The notes: generated by a model from the letters alone, not told the origin. 64,000 nucleotides of DNA from an uncultured Lachnospiraceae bacterium (GCA_934339365.1 CAKRHW010000002.1:248001-312000), one strand, 5' to 3'; positions 25,851-35,658 are shown, counted from the stretch's first letter. Made by a program: numbers and translations.

Positions 25851-27491
25851 TTACATTAATGGTGCAAAAAGTCGTAATACCTTTCCAATAAATTTTACAA
25901 TTGGAGATAATTGATTTAAGCTTTCTTTCGTCATCTGGATAGATTGTTTTAATGTGAGTTGAAAATCCTTTTCAATTTCTGAAATGACTGGATTTTTATA
26001 TAAAAATGTAGCACATTCAAAATGTAAATATAAACTACGATAGTCTAAATTAATGGTTCCAACAACCGCTTTTTCATCATCACAGGTAAATACTTTTGCG
26101 TGAACAAATCCTGGTTCAAATTCGTAAATTTGTACTCCGGCTTCAATCAAATTTTTATAATAAGTTTTTGCAAGCCAGAATGCATATTTTTTATCTGGAA
26201 TATGTGGTAATATCAAAATAACCTCTATTCCCCGCTTTGCTGTAAATTCTAGTGCACGTTCCATTTCATAATCTAAAATAAGATACGGCGTCATAATATG
26301 AACATATTTTTTTGCATGATTTAGAATATGAAGATATACTTCTTCTCCGACATTTTCATTATCTAGTGGACTGTCCGAATAGCCTAACACATATCCTAAA
26401 TCTGCATTCGGAAGATTCTCCTGCTTTATTAAATATTGTTCGTAATTAATTTCTTCTTTCGTTGTTACAACATCCCACATTTGTAAAAACATAAAAGTAA
26501 AATTATGAACTGCATCCCCTTTTAACAAAATCGCCGTATCTTTCCAATAACCGAATCTTTCTTTTACATTAATGTATTCATCTCCAATATTGATTCCACC
26601 TGTATAAGCAGCCTTTCCGTCAATTACAACGATTTTTCTATGATCCCGGTTATTCTGATAGGAAGATAAAGCAGGTTTCGGAGGGGAAAATATCTTACAC
26701 TGAATTCCATATTTCTCTAATTCCTTTGGATAATTATATGGAAGTAAAACAAGTGAACACATCCCATCATATAAAACCCGGACCTCAACTCCCTGTTTTA
26801 CCTTACGTTTTAAAATATCTAAGATTGTATCCCACATATAACCTTCTGAAATAATAAAATATTCTAAAAAAATAAATTTCTCAGCCTTTTCTAATTCTTC
26901 TATCAAAGAAGCAAATTTCTCTTCTCCACAAGTAAAGTACTGCACCTGTGTATTTTTTACCATCGGATACCCGCCATAAACAGACATATATTTTGCAAGA
27001 CTTGCCGTTGATGGCTCTTCATCCTCTAATTCCTCTACTAATGCTGAATTTAATCCTAGATATTTTTTTGTTTTTTCCTGTGCCATTTTATGACGTTTTT
27101 GAATCACTCTGCTTCCAATATGAGATTTTACAAAGATATATAGCAAAACACCAAATATGGGTAAAATTAAAATAGGAATAACCCAGGTTAATACGTAAGA
27201 TGGATTTTCTTTCTTATTCATGATATTAATCATAATCACAACAGCCAGTATGGAACTTAATCCATAAACATAACCTGTATATTCTTTCAGCCAATAGGAT
27301 ATACCAAATAGGAAAATAATTTGTATACATAATAAAATTGCAATAACAAATGTCCGTCCAAAAACAACATGGAAAAGACCTGCTTTTCCTTTTTCTTTTG
27401 TCGTTGAAATGGTAGAAGACACCTTATTTTTTGCATTTTCCATTTTCGATATTTTTTCTTTGGGCAAATATCTCTTCTCCTCTTTCTTCAT
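25851..27491 (-). CDS. cls: Cardiolipin synthase
   Basis: Cls joins two phosphatidylglycerols into cardiolipin at the membrane. The protein has two or three N-terminal membrane segments and two phospholipase-D HKD motifs: HRKIVVIDGKAAYTGG, and near the C-terminus HAKVFTCDDEKAVVGTINLD. Both are intact. The start is uncertain. In-frame ATGs at 27512, 27491 and 27443 all lie inside the 3' end of the alarmone synthetase gene. I chose 27491 because AAGGGTGA precedes it by 5 bases. This gives 546 residues and a 68-base overlap, which suggests translational coupling. Confidence 0.9.
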   Translation of the reverse strand: MKKEEKRYLPKEKISKMENAKNKVSSTISTTKEKGKAGLFHVVFGRTFVIAILLCIQIIFLFGISYWLKEYTGYVYGLSSILAVVIMINIMNKKENPSYVLTWVIPILILPIFGVLLYIFVKSHIGSRVIQKRHKMAQEKTKKYLGLNSALVEELEDEEPSTASLAKYMSVYGGYPMVKNTQVQYFTCGEEKFASLIEELEKAEKFIFLEYFIISEGYMWDTILDILKRKVKQGVEVRVLYDGMCSLVLLPYNYPKELEKYGIQCKIFSPPKPALSSYQNNRDHRKIVVIDGKAAYTGGINIGDEYINVKERFGYWKDTAILLKGDAVHNFTFMFLQMWDVVTTKEEINYEQYLIKQENLPNADLGYVLGYSDSPLDNENVGEEVYLHILNHAKKYVHIMTPYLILDYEMERALEFTAKRGIEVILILPHIPDKKYAFWLAKTYYKNLIEAGVQIYEFEPGFVHAKVFTCDDEKAVVGTINLDYRSLYLHFECATFLYKNPVISEIEKDFQLTLKQSIQMTKESLNQLSPIVKFIGKVLRLFAPLM

Positions 27492-28206
27492 CTTGCTCAC
27501 CCTTTTTTTCATTCATTTTTTCACCAATTGCACTCAGACGTTTTCGGATATTCTGCATTCTTACATCCGTCCGATAAATCCCATCCGCACAATCTTTTAA
27601 ATCTTCAATGATATCTTCGGTAGCATAATCTGTTTTTTTGTAATGAATTTCGTGTTCAAGACTTGCCCAAAAATCCATTGCAATTGTTCGAATCTGAACT
27701 TCTACTTTCATAATTTTCTTTGACTCAGACAAGAAAACAGGGACTTCTAAAATAATATGTAAACTTCTATATCCATTATCTTTTGGATTTTTAATGTAAT
27801 CTTTTACTTCTAAAACATGAATATCATCTTGTTTCATCAGACAATTTGCCACAACATAAATGTCATCAATAAAGGAACAAATGACTCTGATTCCTGCAAT
27901 ATCATGAATATTATTCACAACTGATTCTACAGATAATTCATAACCTCTTCGATGTAATTTTTCTAAAATACTTTTAGGCTCTTTGATTCTTGTCTTAATT
28001 GAATCAATCGGATTATGCGTTTTAACAGCAAACTCCTGATTTAAAACATCTAATTTTGTTTTTACTTCAAGAATTGCACAACGATACATCATCATTAATT
28101 CTAAAAAACGATGTGGTTCTGTCCCGATTTTAGACATCATCTGCAAAGCTTCTAAATTAATCTTATTATTTTTATCTATGACGGCAAATTCTCTTGTCAT
28201 GTCCAT
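27424..28206 (-). CDS. Small alarmone synthetase (RelQ/RelP-type GTP pyrophosphokinase)
   Basis: This 260-residue protein carries only the RelA/SpoT synthetase domain, with no HD hydrolase, TGS or ACT domain. It should make ppGpp or pppGpp from GTP/GDP and ATP. Typical motifs are DIAGIRVIC, KNPKDNGYRSLH and EVQIRTIAMDFWASLEHEIHYK. The start at 28206 has GGAGG 6 bases upstream. A charged tail of about 30 residues follows the domain, and the end of the gene overlaps cls. It sits in a phospholipid cluster (plsY, gpsA, cls), which fits the known link between ppGpp and phospholipid synthesis but does not prove one here. Confidence 0.92.
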   Translation of the reverse strand: MDMTREFAVIDKNNKINLEALQMMSKIGTEPHRFLELMMMYRCAILEVKTKLDVLNQEFAVKTHNPIDSIKTRIKEPKSILEKLHRRGYELSVESVVNNIHDIAGIRVICSFIDDIYVVANCLMKQDDIHVLEVKDYIKNPKDNGYRSLHIILEVPVFLSESKKIMKVEVQIRTIAMDFWASLEHEIHYKKTDYATEDIIEDLKDCADGIYRTDVRMQNIRKRLSAIGEKMNEKKGEQDEERGEEIFAQRKNIENGKCKK

Positions 28207-28256
28207 TTTTAACCTCCTGCAAAGATAAATCTCTGCGAAAATCATCTTTTGTACTT

Positions 28257-29273
28257 TTACTTTTCATTCCAAAGATTCTTTTTTAATTCGCTTTTTAAAT
28301 CACGATTCATCAAATTTAAAACAGCCTGTTTCGGATCTTCGTGTTGAAATAATACATGATTTACTTCTTCAATAATTGGCATTGCCACCTGATACTTTTC
28401 TGAAAGTTTCTTTGCTGCTTTTGCGGAATAAACTCCCTCTACCACTGTATTTACTTCTTTCATTGCTTCTTCCATCGTTTTTCCCTGTCCAATTAAGATA
28501 CCGGCTCTTCGATTTCTAGAATGCATACTTGCACAGGTTACAATCAAATCTCCCATTCCGGATAATCCACTAAATGTCTGTGCATTTCCACCCATTGCAA
28601 CACCAAGTTCTGATATCTCCGATATACCTCTTGTAATAAGAGCAGCTTTCGTATTGTCTCCGCAACCGATTCCATCAGCAACTCCTGCAGCAAGTGCAAT
28701 GACATTTTTTAATGCTGCACCAATCTCAATACCAAGCATATCCGGTGAAGTATAGACACGAAATACATCATTTGAAAATATTTTTTGTATATATTCTGCT
28801 GTTTTCTTCTCTTTTGCTCCCACGACAACAATTGTCGGAATTCTCTTTCCAACCTCTTCTGCATGACTTGGCCCTGATAAAACTGCTACCTTTGCCTGTG
28901 GAATCTCTTCTTTAATTATATCTGTCATGGTATCTAATGTACTCTCTTCGATTCCTTTTGCAACATTAACAATAATCTGTCCTTCTTCAACATATGGACA
29001 CATCTTCTTTGCCGTACTTCTTACAAACGAAGAGGCTACCGCCAGAATAATTAAATCTTTATCTTTGACTGCCTGCTCTAAATGATCGGTAACCACAACA
29101 GAATCTCCAATTTTTATTCCAGAAAGACATCTTTTATTCTCTCTTTCGTTCTGAAGCATTTTCACTTCTGATTCTACGGCTGACCACATGGTCACATCCT
29201 GCTTGTTATCACTTAAAACTGTGGATAAGCCAATTGCCCAGCCTCCACCTCCTAATATTGCTATCTTTGCCAT
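28257..29273 (-). CDS. gpsA: Glycerol-3-phosphate dehydrogenase [NAD(P)+]
   Basis: GpsA makes sn-glycerol-3-phosphate from DHAP for phospholipid synthesis. The 338-residue protein begins MAKIAILGGGGWAIGLS, the NAD(P) Rossmann motif, and contains VAKGIE, LSGPSHAEE and the catalytic Lys region GAALKNVIALAAGVADG, all characteristic. The start at 29273 has GAGG 5 bases upstream; an in-frame extension to 29333 overlaps plsY and is unlikely. It follows plsY by 19 bases, so the two act in consecutive steps of the same pathway. Confidence 0.96.
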   Translation of the reverse strand: MAKIAILGGGGWAIGLSTVLSDNKQDVTMWSAVESEVKMLQNERENKRCLSGIKIGDSVVVTDHLEQAVKDKDLIILAVASSFVRSTAKKMCPYVEEGQIIVNVAKGIEESTLDTMTDIIKEEIPQAKVAVLSGPSHAEEVGKRIPTIVVVGAKEKKTAEYIQKIFSNDVFRVYTSPDMLGIEIGAALKNVIALAAGVADGIGCGDNTKAALITRGISEISELGVAMGGNAQTFSGLSGMGDLIVTCASMHSRNRRAGILIGQGKTMEEAMKEVNTVVEGVYSAKAAKKLSEKYQVAMPIIEEVNHVLFQHEDPKQAVLNLMNRDLKSELKKNLWNEK

Positions 29274-29292
29274 TTCATCCTCTTTTCTACAA

Positions 29293-29940
29293 TTACTCTG
29301 TTTTTTTCTGTCCAATTTTTCGCTCAGTACCATGAATCAACCGTCCAATATTTGCGCGATGTCTCCAGAATGCTAAAGCTGATAAAATAAATGCTAAAAT
29401 ATATGCTTCCACACGATTATCCTGATGTAGATTATGGAGCATTCCTAATTGTCCAAAAATAACAAATTCAATAAAGAATCCTGCCATCATACATAAGGAA
29501 CCAAGTGATACATATTTGCTAATTACTGTTACAATTGTAAATGTAAATAATGCTAAAAGAATTAATTTCCAATCAAACAACGCAAGAATTACACCGGAAG
29601 ATGCTGCAATTCCTTTGCCTCCTTTAAATCCCATATATACCGGATAATTATGACCTAAAACCACACCCAGACCTGTATATAACAAAAGAATCAACATAAT
29701 CGACGATGCACTGTTATGATAAATGAAATATGTAAAAAGGCCTGCAAATACAGCCTTTAAACAATCTCCAAGATAAGTAATAATTCCTGCTTTTTTTCCT
29801 AAAACACGCATTGTATTCGTTGTGCCTGCATTTCCACTTCCAAAATTCCGCACATCTACATGCTTGAGTTTTCCGTATAAATATCCGGTTTGAAATAAAC
29901 CGAAAACATATCCAATTCCCAAACATATCATTCGTTCCAT
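29293..29940 (-). CDS. plsY: Acyl-phosphate:glycerol-3-phosphate acyltransferase
   Basis: PlsY transfers the acyl group from acyl-phosphate (made by PlsX) to glycerol-3-phosphate. The 215-residue membrane protein has five hydrophobic segments and the family motifs FGSGNAGTTNTMR, GHNYPVYMGFKGGKGIA and the later segment around YVSLGS. Its substrate partner plsX lies at 47172-48188. It is in an operon with der, gpsA, the alarmone synthetase and cls. Confidence 0.95.
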   Translation of the reverse strand: MERMICLGIGYVFGLFQTGYLYGKLKHVDVRNFGSGNAGTTNTMRVLGKKAGIITYLGDCLKAVFAGLFTYFIYHNSASSIMLILLLYTGLGVVLGHNYPVYMGFKGGKGIAASSGVILALFDWKLILLALFTFTIVTVISKYVSLGSLCMMAGFFIEFVIFGQLGMLHNLHQDNRVEAYILAFILSALAFWRHRANIGRLIHGTERKIGQKKTE

Positions 29941-29989
29941 AACTTTTATTCCTCTTTTCTATTTATTTTCAAAATATATCGGATAAACA

Positions 29990-31312
29990 CTATTTTTCTT
30001 TTCTTTCACGAATAATAAAATGAAGAGGAGTTCCCCGAAAACCAAATGCATCACGAATTCTGTTCTCTAAATATCGTGTATAAGAAAAATGCATCAATTC
30101 CTTATCATTCACGAAAATAACAAACGTTGGCGGTTTTACTGATGCCTGCGTAATATAATATAATTTTAAACGTTTTCCTTTATCAGATGGTGGCTGCTGC
30201 ATAGCAACTGCTTCTGTCATAATTTCATTTAATACTCCTGTTGCCACACGCATAGAATGATATTCTCTTACCATATCAATTAAATCAAATAATTTATTCA
30301 ATCTCTGTCCTGTAAGAGCCGAAATAAAAATCATTTCCGCATATGGCATATAAGCTAATGTATCACGTATTTTTCGTGTATATTCGTAAATTGTCTTATC
30401 CGTTTTTTCGATGCAGTCCCATTTATTTACTGCTATAATCACTGCTTTTCCACGTTCATGGGCAATTCCTGCAATTTTTGCATCCTGTTCTGTAACACCT
30501 TCTTTTGCATCAATCACAAGAATTACAACATCAGCCCGTTCCACTGCTGAAACAGTTCGAATAATACTATATCGCTCTAATTCTTCTTTTATTTTGGATT
30601 TTCTACGAAGTCCGGCTGTATCAATAAAAATATATTCCTGTCCATTATGAATGACAGGTGTATCTACCGCATCTCTTGTTGTTCCTGCAATATTCGATAC
30701 AATGACTCTGTCTTCTCCTAATAACTTATTAATAATCGATGATTTTCCTACATTTGGTTTTCCAACAATTGCAACTCTTGGTCTGTCATCCTCTTCTTCC
30801 GTATCTGCATTTTCCGGAAAATGTGATGTGACAATTTCTAACATATCTCCTATTCCAAGTCTTGAAGCTGCTGAAATCGGAACCGGGTCTCCAATTCCTA
30901 AATTATAAAATTCATATACATCTGCCATAAACTTCTGAAAGCTGTCTACTTTATTAACAACTAATACAACAGGCTTTCCACTTCTGCGAAGCATATCTGC
31001 CACCTTACTGTCTGCATCCTGAAGTCCTTGTCTTACATCGGTAAGGAAAATTATGACATCTGCAGTATCTATAGCAATCTGTGCCTGTTCTCTCATTTGT
31101 GATAAAATAATGTCCTTGCTTTCTGGCTCAATTCCACCGGTATCTACTAATGTAAATGCCTTATCAAGCCATGTTATGTCTGCGTAAATTCTGTCTCTTG
31201 TTACACCCGGAGTATCTTTTACGATTGCAATCTTCTCCCCGGCTAAAGCATTAAAAAGTGTGGACTTACCTACATTTGGACGTCCTACTACTGCTACAAT
31301 TGGTTTACTCAT
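29990..31312 (-). CDS. der: Ribosome biogenesis GTPase Der (EngA)
   Basis: Der is a tandem GTPase for 50S subunit assembly. The 440-residue protein has two G domains, with P-loops GRPNVGKST at residues 7-15 and GKPNVGKSS at about 183-191, NKVD and NKWD specificity motifs, and a C-terminal KH-like domain ending in FRGTPLHFIIRERKEK. Its position ahead of plsY-gpsA and spoIVA matches the engA-gpsA-spoIVA order of Bacillus. Confidence 0.97.
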   Translation of the reverse strand: MSKPIVAVVGRPNVGKSTLFNALAGEKIAIVKDTPGVTRDRIYADITWLDKAFTLVDTGGIEPESKDIILSQMREQAQIAIDTADVIIFLTDVRQGLQDADSKVADMLRRSGKPVVLVVNKVDSFQKFMADVYEFYNLGIGDPVPISAASRLGIGDMLEIVTSHFPENADTEEEDDRPRVAIVGKPNVGKSSIINKLLGEDRVIVSNIAGTTRDAVDTPVIHNGQEYIFIDTAGLRRKSKIKEELERYSIIRTVSAVERADVVILVIDAKEGVTEQDAKIAGIAHERGKAVIIAVNKWDCIEKTDKTIYEYTRKIRDTLAYMPYAEMIFISALTGQRLNKLFDLIDMVREYHSMRVATGVLNEIMTEAVAMQQPPSDKGKRLKLYYITQASVKPPTFVIFVNDKELMHFSYTRYLENRIRDAFGFRGTPLHFIIRERKEK

Positions 31313-31396
31313 TTATACTAATCCTTTCTTACATTCTGTTTCACAAGCATACTATTTATTGATTTTACAATATTAGTTGTTGTTTGTAAAGATATT

Positions 31397-32275
31397 TCAC
31401 TTTTCGCTTGTTCCACAAACACCTGCATCCTTCAACATAAGAAATGCCATCATATTCCCACGTTTTCCACCACTCCCTCTGTGTGAAAAAAGAGTTTTCG
31501 TATTACAGCAGGTGCAAATATCTGTCGTTACAATATTTTGGGGTAAAATTCCTGCCTTCATCAGGACAATCTCATTTGCTCTCCATAAATTCAGCTGATA
31601 TTTATTATTTCTTTTTTTCTCTAAAATTTCATCCTGATATTCTTGATCAAACGCAAATTTGAATTGCGTAGCTACATCTTCACTCACTTCATAACAATCT
31701 TGGCAAATAGAGGGGCCAATACAGGCAATCATATTTTCTGCATTGCATCCATAATATTCTTCCATCTTTTCTACAATTTCTCTTCCAATATAAGAAACCG
31801 TTCCTCTCCATCCTGAATGTGCCAGTCCTATTACTTTTTCAACCGGATCAAGAAAATATAACGGCACACAATCTGCATGTGACGTAGCTAATACAACGTT
31901 CGTTTCATTTGTGATAAGTCCATCAACCGGCTCCTCTTCTCTTGGGAAAAAAATCCCTTTTCCACAATCTTTTCTTGTTACCACTTTTACATTCGAAGTA
32001 TGACATTGATTACATGTAACAATATTATGTATATCAAAATGTAATGCCTTTGAAATTCTTCTATAATTTTCTATTACATTTTCATCCTGATCTCCACGAT
32101 AAAAACTTAGATTCATACTCGACAAATCTCCCTTACTTACGCCACCTAATCTCGTCGAAAATCCATTGATTACAAGACCAGTCTCTGTTAATGCCGGAAA
32201 ATCCAGATATGGTACACCAAAAGAACATTTTAATGCTGTTGTCATTGTCTGATTCTTCTTTAAAAAAACGTCCAT
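31397..32275 (-). CDS. pgeF: Peptidoglycan editing factor PgeF (YfiH/YlmD, laccase-domain protein)
   Basis: Members hydrolyse purine nucleosides, and in E. coli PgeF removes wrongly inserted amino acids from peptidoglycan precursors. The 292-residue protein has the conserved zinc site: ATSHADCVP (His and Cys), AHSGWRGT (second His) and later IGPSICQDCYEV. The start at 32275 has GGAGG 5 bases upstream; an in-frame codon at 32287 is less likely. It is the gene before der, 84 bases away. Confidence 0.93.
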   Translation of the reverse strand: MDVFLKKNQTMTTALKCSFGVPYLDFPALTETGLVINGFSTRLGGVSKGDLSSMNLSFYRGDQDENVIENYRRISKALHFDIHNIVTCNQCHTSNVKVVTRKDCGKGIFFPREEEPVDGLITNETNVVLATSHADCVPLYFLDPVEKVIGLAHSGWRGTVSYIGREIVEKMEEYYGCNAENMIACIGPSICQDCYEVSEDVATQFKFAFDQEYQDEILEKKRNNKYQLNLWRANEIVLMKAGILPQNIVTTDICTCCNTKTLFSHRGSGGKRGNMMAFLMLKDAGVCGTSEK

Positions 32276-32308
32276 TACTTCCTCCAAAAGTTTACATCAT
32301 ATTTCTAT

Positions 32309-32686
32309 TTAATTTAATCCAAATGCATTTTTAATATGCTCTAGATTATCATCTCCGTAAAAGGCAATTACATCAAATCGGCAAAAATCACTGATTTCAT
32401 ACCCTTGCTGTGCATAATGATAAGAAGCAGCCAGATAAATTCTTTTTTGCTTTCGCAGATCAACAGCCTCTAACGGATCTCCACAACATAAACTACTTCG
32501 GTATTTAATTTCAAAATATACCAAAGTTTTTTTTTCTGTTTCATAAGCAATAATATCAATTTCACCACATCGGTTACGATAATTTCGTTCTAAAATCTGA
32601 TAGCCATTTTGTACTAAATACGCAACAGCTGCTTCTTCATATACAGTTCCAATCTGTCGTTTATTTTTTTGAGATGCATTTTTCAT
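32309..32686 (-). CDS. YraN/UPF0102 family nuclease-fold protein
   Basis: This 125-residue protein has the restriction-endonuclease-like core of UPF0102: GTVYEEAAVAYL, then RNRCGEIDIIA and VYFEIKYRS, giving the E-D-ExK metal site, and a basic C-terminal part. It is thought to act in DNA metabolism, possibly near Holliday junction processing, but its role is unknown. It is usually found beside rnhB, as here. Confidence 0.92.
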   Translation of the reverse strand: MKNASQKNKRQIGTVYEEAAVAYLVQNGYQILERNYRNRCGEIDIIAYETEKKTLVYFEIKYRSSLCCGDPLEAVDLRKQKRIYLAASYHYAQQGYEISDFCRFDVIAFYGDDNLEHIKNAFGLN

Positions 32687-32728
32687 AATCTCTCATTCCC
32701 CTCTTTCTATTTTATTCCCCTTCTTCTT

Positions 32729-33490
32729 TTATACAGAAACAAAATGGTGAATAAAGCTTGTTCTATGAATCGGTGTCGGTCCATATTTTTTTAATGCATC
32801 AATATGCTTTTGACTTCCATACCCCTTATTACTTGCAAAGTCATATTCCGGATATAACTTATCATACTCTATCATCATATGATCTCTTGTCACTTTTGCA
32901 ATAATACTAGCCGCACCAATGGACATACTTTTTGCATCTCCCTTAATAATTGGTACCTGTTTGATTGTAACCTCCGGAATCAAAACAGCATCATTTAAAA
33001 GGATATCCGGCTTAGGATTCATAGTATGGATTGCCTTTCTCATAGCTGAATATGTTGCCTGTAAAATATTTATTTCATCAATTATCGCCGGACTTTCCAC
33101 TCCGATTCTAATTGCAATAGCTTCTTCCTGGATTTTCTGATATAACTCTTCCCGTTTTTTTTCTGACAATTTTTTTGAATCATTGATGTAAAGTAAGGAA
33201 GGGTTTTTTGGCAAAACCACACATGCTGCAACAACAGGGCCCGCAAGAGGCCCTCTTCCAACTTCATCAATTCCGCCGATATACTCATATGTCTGATACT
33301 CTCTTTCATAAGAAAGCAGCTGATAAGAGCGCTCTTTTTCTTTTAATAACATTTGATATTGTTTTTCATATTTTTGAATCAGTTGTTTTACACCATTCCT
33401 TTGATCCTGACGATATATCTCTAATTCCTGCATTCTATACTCTAATGGTATATTTTCTAACAAATCTTTTATTTCTTTAATGCTTTTCAT
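32729..33490 (-). CDS. rnhB: Ribonuclease HII
   Basis: RNase HII removes ribonucleotides from RNA/DNA hybrids and nicks at misincorporated ribonucleotides. The 253-residue protein has an N-terminal extension of about 65 residues typical of Bacillota, then the signature GIDEVGRGPLAGP (D75, E76) and YINDSKKLSE, and the later catalytic Asp in the LNDAV region. It follows the first signal peptidase gene and precedes yraN. Confidence 0.95.
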   Translation of the reverse strand: MKSIKEIKDLLENIPLEYRMQELEIYRQDQRNGVKQLIQKYEKQYQMLLKEKERSYQLLSYEREYQTYEYIGGIDEVGRGPLAGPVVAACVVLPKNPSLLYINDSKKLSEKKREELYQKIQEEAIAIRIGVESPAIIDEINILQATYSAMRKAIHTMNPKPDILLNDAVLIPEVTIKQVPIIKGDAKSMSIGAASIIAKVTRDHMMIEYDKLYPEYDFASNKGYGSQKHIDALKKYGPTPIHRTSFIHHFVSV

Positions 33491-33507
33491 ATCTTCTTCT
33501 CTCTTTA

Positions 33508-34143
33508 CTAATCTAATTCTCCAAACGAATTAAATGGATACACTCTAAAAAAAGCTTTTCCAATTATTTTTTCTTTTTTTACCTGTCCGATAACCGGAAT
33601 TCCATAACGATCTAAACTTCTTGAATCAACAGAATTATTTCTATTATCACCTAAAACAAAATACGAATCATCATCTAATTGAATGCTTGTCTTTGCATAC
33701 CCGGAATCTTTGATTGGTTCTATCCCATAATCATCTTCTAATTTTTTTCCATTGATATACACAGCACCTTTTTTTATGCATACCTTTTCTCCTGGAAGTC
33801 CAATGATTCTTTTAATTAAAATAATCTTTTCTCCATTTTGTTTTTCATAAGGGAAAAGAACGATATCATATCTTTGAGGATTAGAAAATCGATAAGAAAA
33901 TTTATCTACCAATACTGAATCCTGATCTTGCAATACATTTTCCATCGATTTACCATTCACAACATTCCTTTGTATTCCAAACTCATGAATCAGAAAAATA
34001 ATTAAGGCTAAAATTGCAAAATTGCGAAATGTTTTTAATAAATTCCATAATGCATCTTTCGGAGTATCATCATCCTCATTTTCATCCTCTATTTCTACAA
34101 TTTCCTTCTGTTCAATTAAATTTTCCCTTTCTTTTTTCTTCAA
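33508..34143 (-). CDS. lepB: Signal peptidase I (first of two)
   Basis: Type I signal peptidase that cleaves Sec signal peptides at the outer membrane face. The 211-residue protein has one membrane segment (about 40-57) after an acidic cytoplasmic tail. The catalytic Ser is S66 in NGKSMENVL and the Lys is K111 in LIKRIIGLPGE. The GDNRNNSVDSR motif is complete. It is separated from a second, different signal peptidase gene by rbgA. Confidence 0.93.
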   Translation of the reverse strand: MKKKERENLIEQKEIVEIEDENEDDDTPKDALWNLLKTFRNFAILALIIFLIHEFGIQRNVVNGKSMENVLQDQDSVLVDKFSYRFSNPQRYDIVLFPYEKQNGEKIILIKRIIGLPGEKVCIKKGAVYINGKKLEDDYGIEPIKDSGYAKTSIQLDDDSYFVLGDNRNNSVDSRSLDRYGIPVIGQVKKEKIIGKAFFRVYPFNSFGELD

Positions 34144-34161
34144 TCCGTTGTCCTCCGACCC

Positions 34162-35013
34162 TTATTTTTCTATTGGTGGCTTTTCTAATGAAATTTTCCC
34201 AAGACGTCCACTTCTATAATCATCAAGTAAAAGAGTTGCAGCCTTATCTAAATCATATTGATTTCCTTTTAAGAGACAATGTCTTGCTTCTGCTATTTTT
34301 TCCAATGTTACAACAAGATCTTCTGTCTCCTCTATTTGATATCTTTTTTCTAGTTCACCCGGATACTCTTTTTTCATGTATTCCATTAATTTTAATGACA
34401 ATTCTGTAATATTTAAAATATTATCATTAATCGATCCTGCAATTGCCAGTCTGATACCCACTTTTTCATCTTCAAACTTCGGCCATAAAATTCCCGGTGT
34501 GTCTAAAAGTTCTAATGTTTTACTCATTTTGATCCATTGTTTGCCCTTTGTGACTCCTGGTTTATTTCCGGTTTTTGTACAGGCTTTTCCTGCATATGCA
34601 TTAATAAATGTTGATTTACCCACATTCGGTATTCCAACAACCATTGCTCTAATCGGTCTGTTTAAAATTCCTTTTTTGCGGTTTCTTTCAATTTTTTCAC
34701 GACATGCATCCTGTATCACCGCATTAATCTTCTTTATGCCCGAACCATTTTTAGAATTAATCCGCACAACAAAAAAACCCTTTTTCGTAAAATAATCTTC
34801 CCATAATGCATTCACTCTGTCATCTGCTAAATCAGCTTTATTTAACAAAATCAGCCTTGATTTATTTTTCCCTAAAGAATCAATATCCGGATTTCTGCTG
34901 CTCAATGGCAATCTTGCATCCACTAATTCTATAATCAAATCTATTAATTTTATATCTTCCTGCATCTGACGTTTTGCTTTCGTCATATGTCCCGGGTACC
35001 ATTGTATATTCAT
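34162..35013 (-). CDS. rbgA: Ribosome biogenesis GTPase RbgA (YlqF)
   Basis: RbgA is a circularly permuted GTPase for late 50S assembly. The 283-residue protein opens with WYPGHMTKAKRQM and shows the permuted order: the G4 motif NKAD at 58-61 comes before the P-loop GIPNVGKST at 127-135, followed by DTPGILWPKF. A C-terminal helical RNA-binding domain completes it. It stands between the two signal peptidase genes; rplS-lepB-rbgA-rnhB is a common Bacillota order, and here there is one lepB on each side. Confidence 0.95.
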   Translation of the reverse strand: MNIQWYPGHMTKAKRQMQEDIKLIDLIIELVDARLPLSSRNPDIDSLGKNKSRLILLNKADLADDRVNALWEDYFTKKGFFVVRINSKNGSGIKKINAVIQDACREKIERNRKKGILNRPIRAMVVGIPNVGKSTFINAYAGKACTKTGNKPGVTKGKQWIKMSKTLELLDTPGILWPKFEDEKVGIRLAIAGSINDNILNITELSLKLMEYMKKEYPGELEKRYQIEETEDLVVTLEKIAEARHCLLKGNQYDLDKAATLLLDDYRSGRLGKISLEKPPIEK

Positions 35014-35094
35014 AGCATTTCCTTCCCAATTTACAATTTTTTCTATATTTATTCTGTTTTCAATACGGTGATTTTAATATACAAATCACGATTC

Positions 35095-35658
35095 TTATTT
35101 TACCGTTCCTATATTTTGAAATGGAGAAACTTTAAAAAATACTTTTCCAATAATTTGTTTTTTCTTTATATTTCCAATATTAGAAAATCTACTGTCTTCG
35201 CTGTTATTCCAATTGTCGCCCATTACAAAATATTCATCTTTTCCTAATGTTATTTCATCATTGGCAGCACCTGCATTTACAATAGCATCTTTTTCTTCTA
35301 TCCATTTTGTTTCTTTTCCATTGACAAAAAATGCCCCATTTTTAATCTGAATCTTATCTCCTGGAAGTCCTACAATACGCTTAATATTTTCTTGAATTCC
35401 ATCCGTCTCAAGTGAATCGTCAAATGCAACGACATCAAACCGCTTTGGTTCATGAAACTGATAGGACATTTTATTAATCAGCATAATGTTTCCACTATTT
35501 ACCGTCGGCTGCATCGAATTTCCATCCATTTTAACATCACTGCCAAAATAATGAATCGCCAAAATTGCCAGCAAAATTACTACTGTAATATCGACCATAT
35601 ATTTAAATACTTTATCAAGCCATATATTTTCATCTGGAATTGCATTAAAATAGCTCAT
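35095..35658 (-). CDS. lepB: Signal peptidase I (second of two)
   Basis: A second type I signal peptidase of 187 residues. It has one membrane segment (about 21-37), catalytic Ser S48 in MDGNSMQPTVN and Lys K93 in NIKRIVGLPGD, and a GDNWNNSEDSR motif. It differs clearly from the first copy in its N-terminus and loop regions, so it is an old paralogue and not a recent duplicate. The start at 35658 has GGAGG 5 bases upstream; an upstream in-frame codon at 35718 would lie inside the rplS terminator. Confidence 0.93.
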   Translation of the reverse strand: MSYFNAIPDENIWLDKVFKYMVDITVVILLAILAIHYFGSDVKMDGNSMQPTVNSGNIMLINKMSYQFHEPKRFDVVAFDDSLETDGIQENIKRIVGLPGDKIQIKNGAFFVNGKETKWIEEKDAIVNAGAANDEITLGKDEYFVMGDNWNNSEDSRFSNIGNIKKKQIIGKVFFKVSPFQNIGTVK

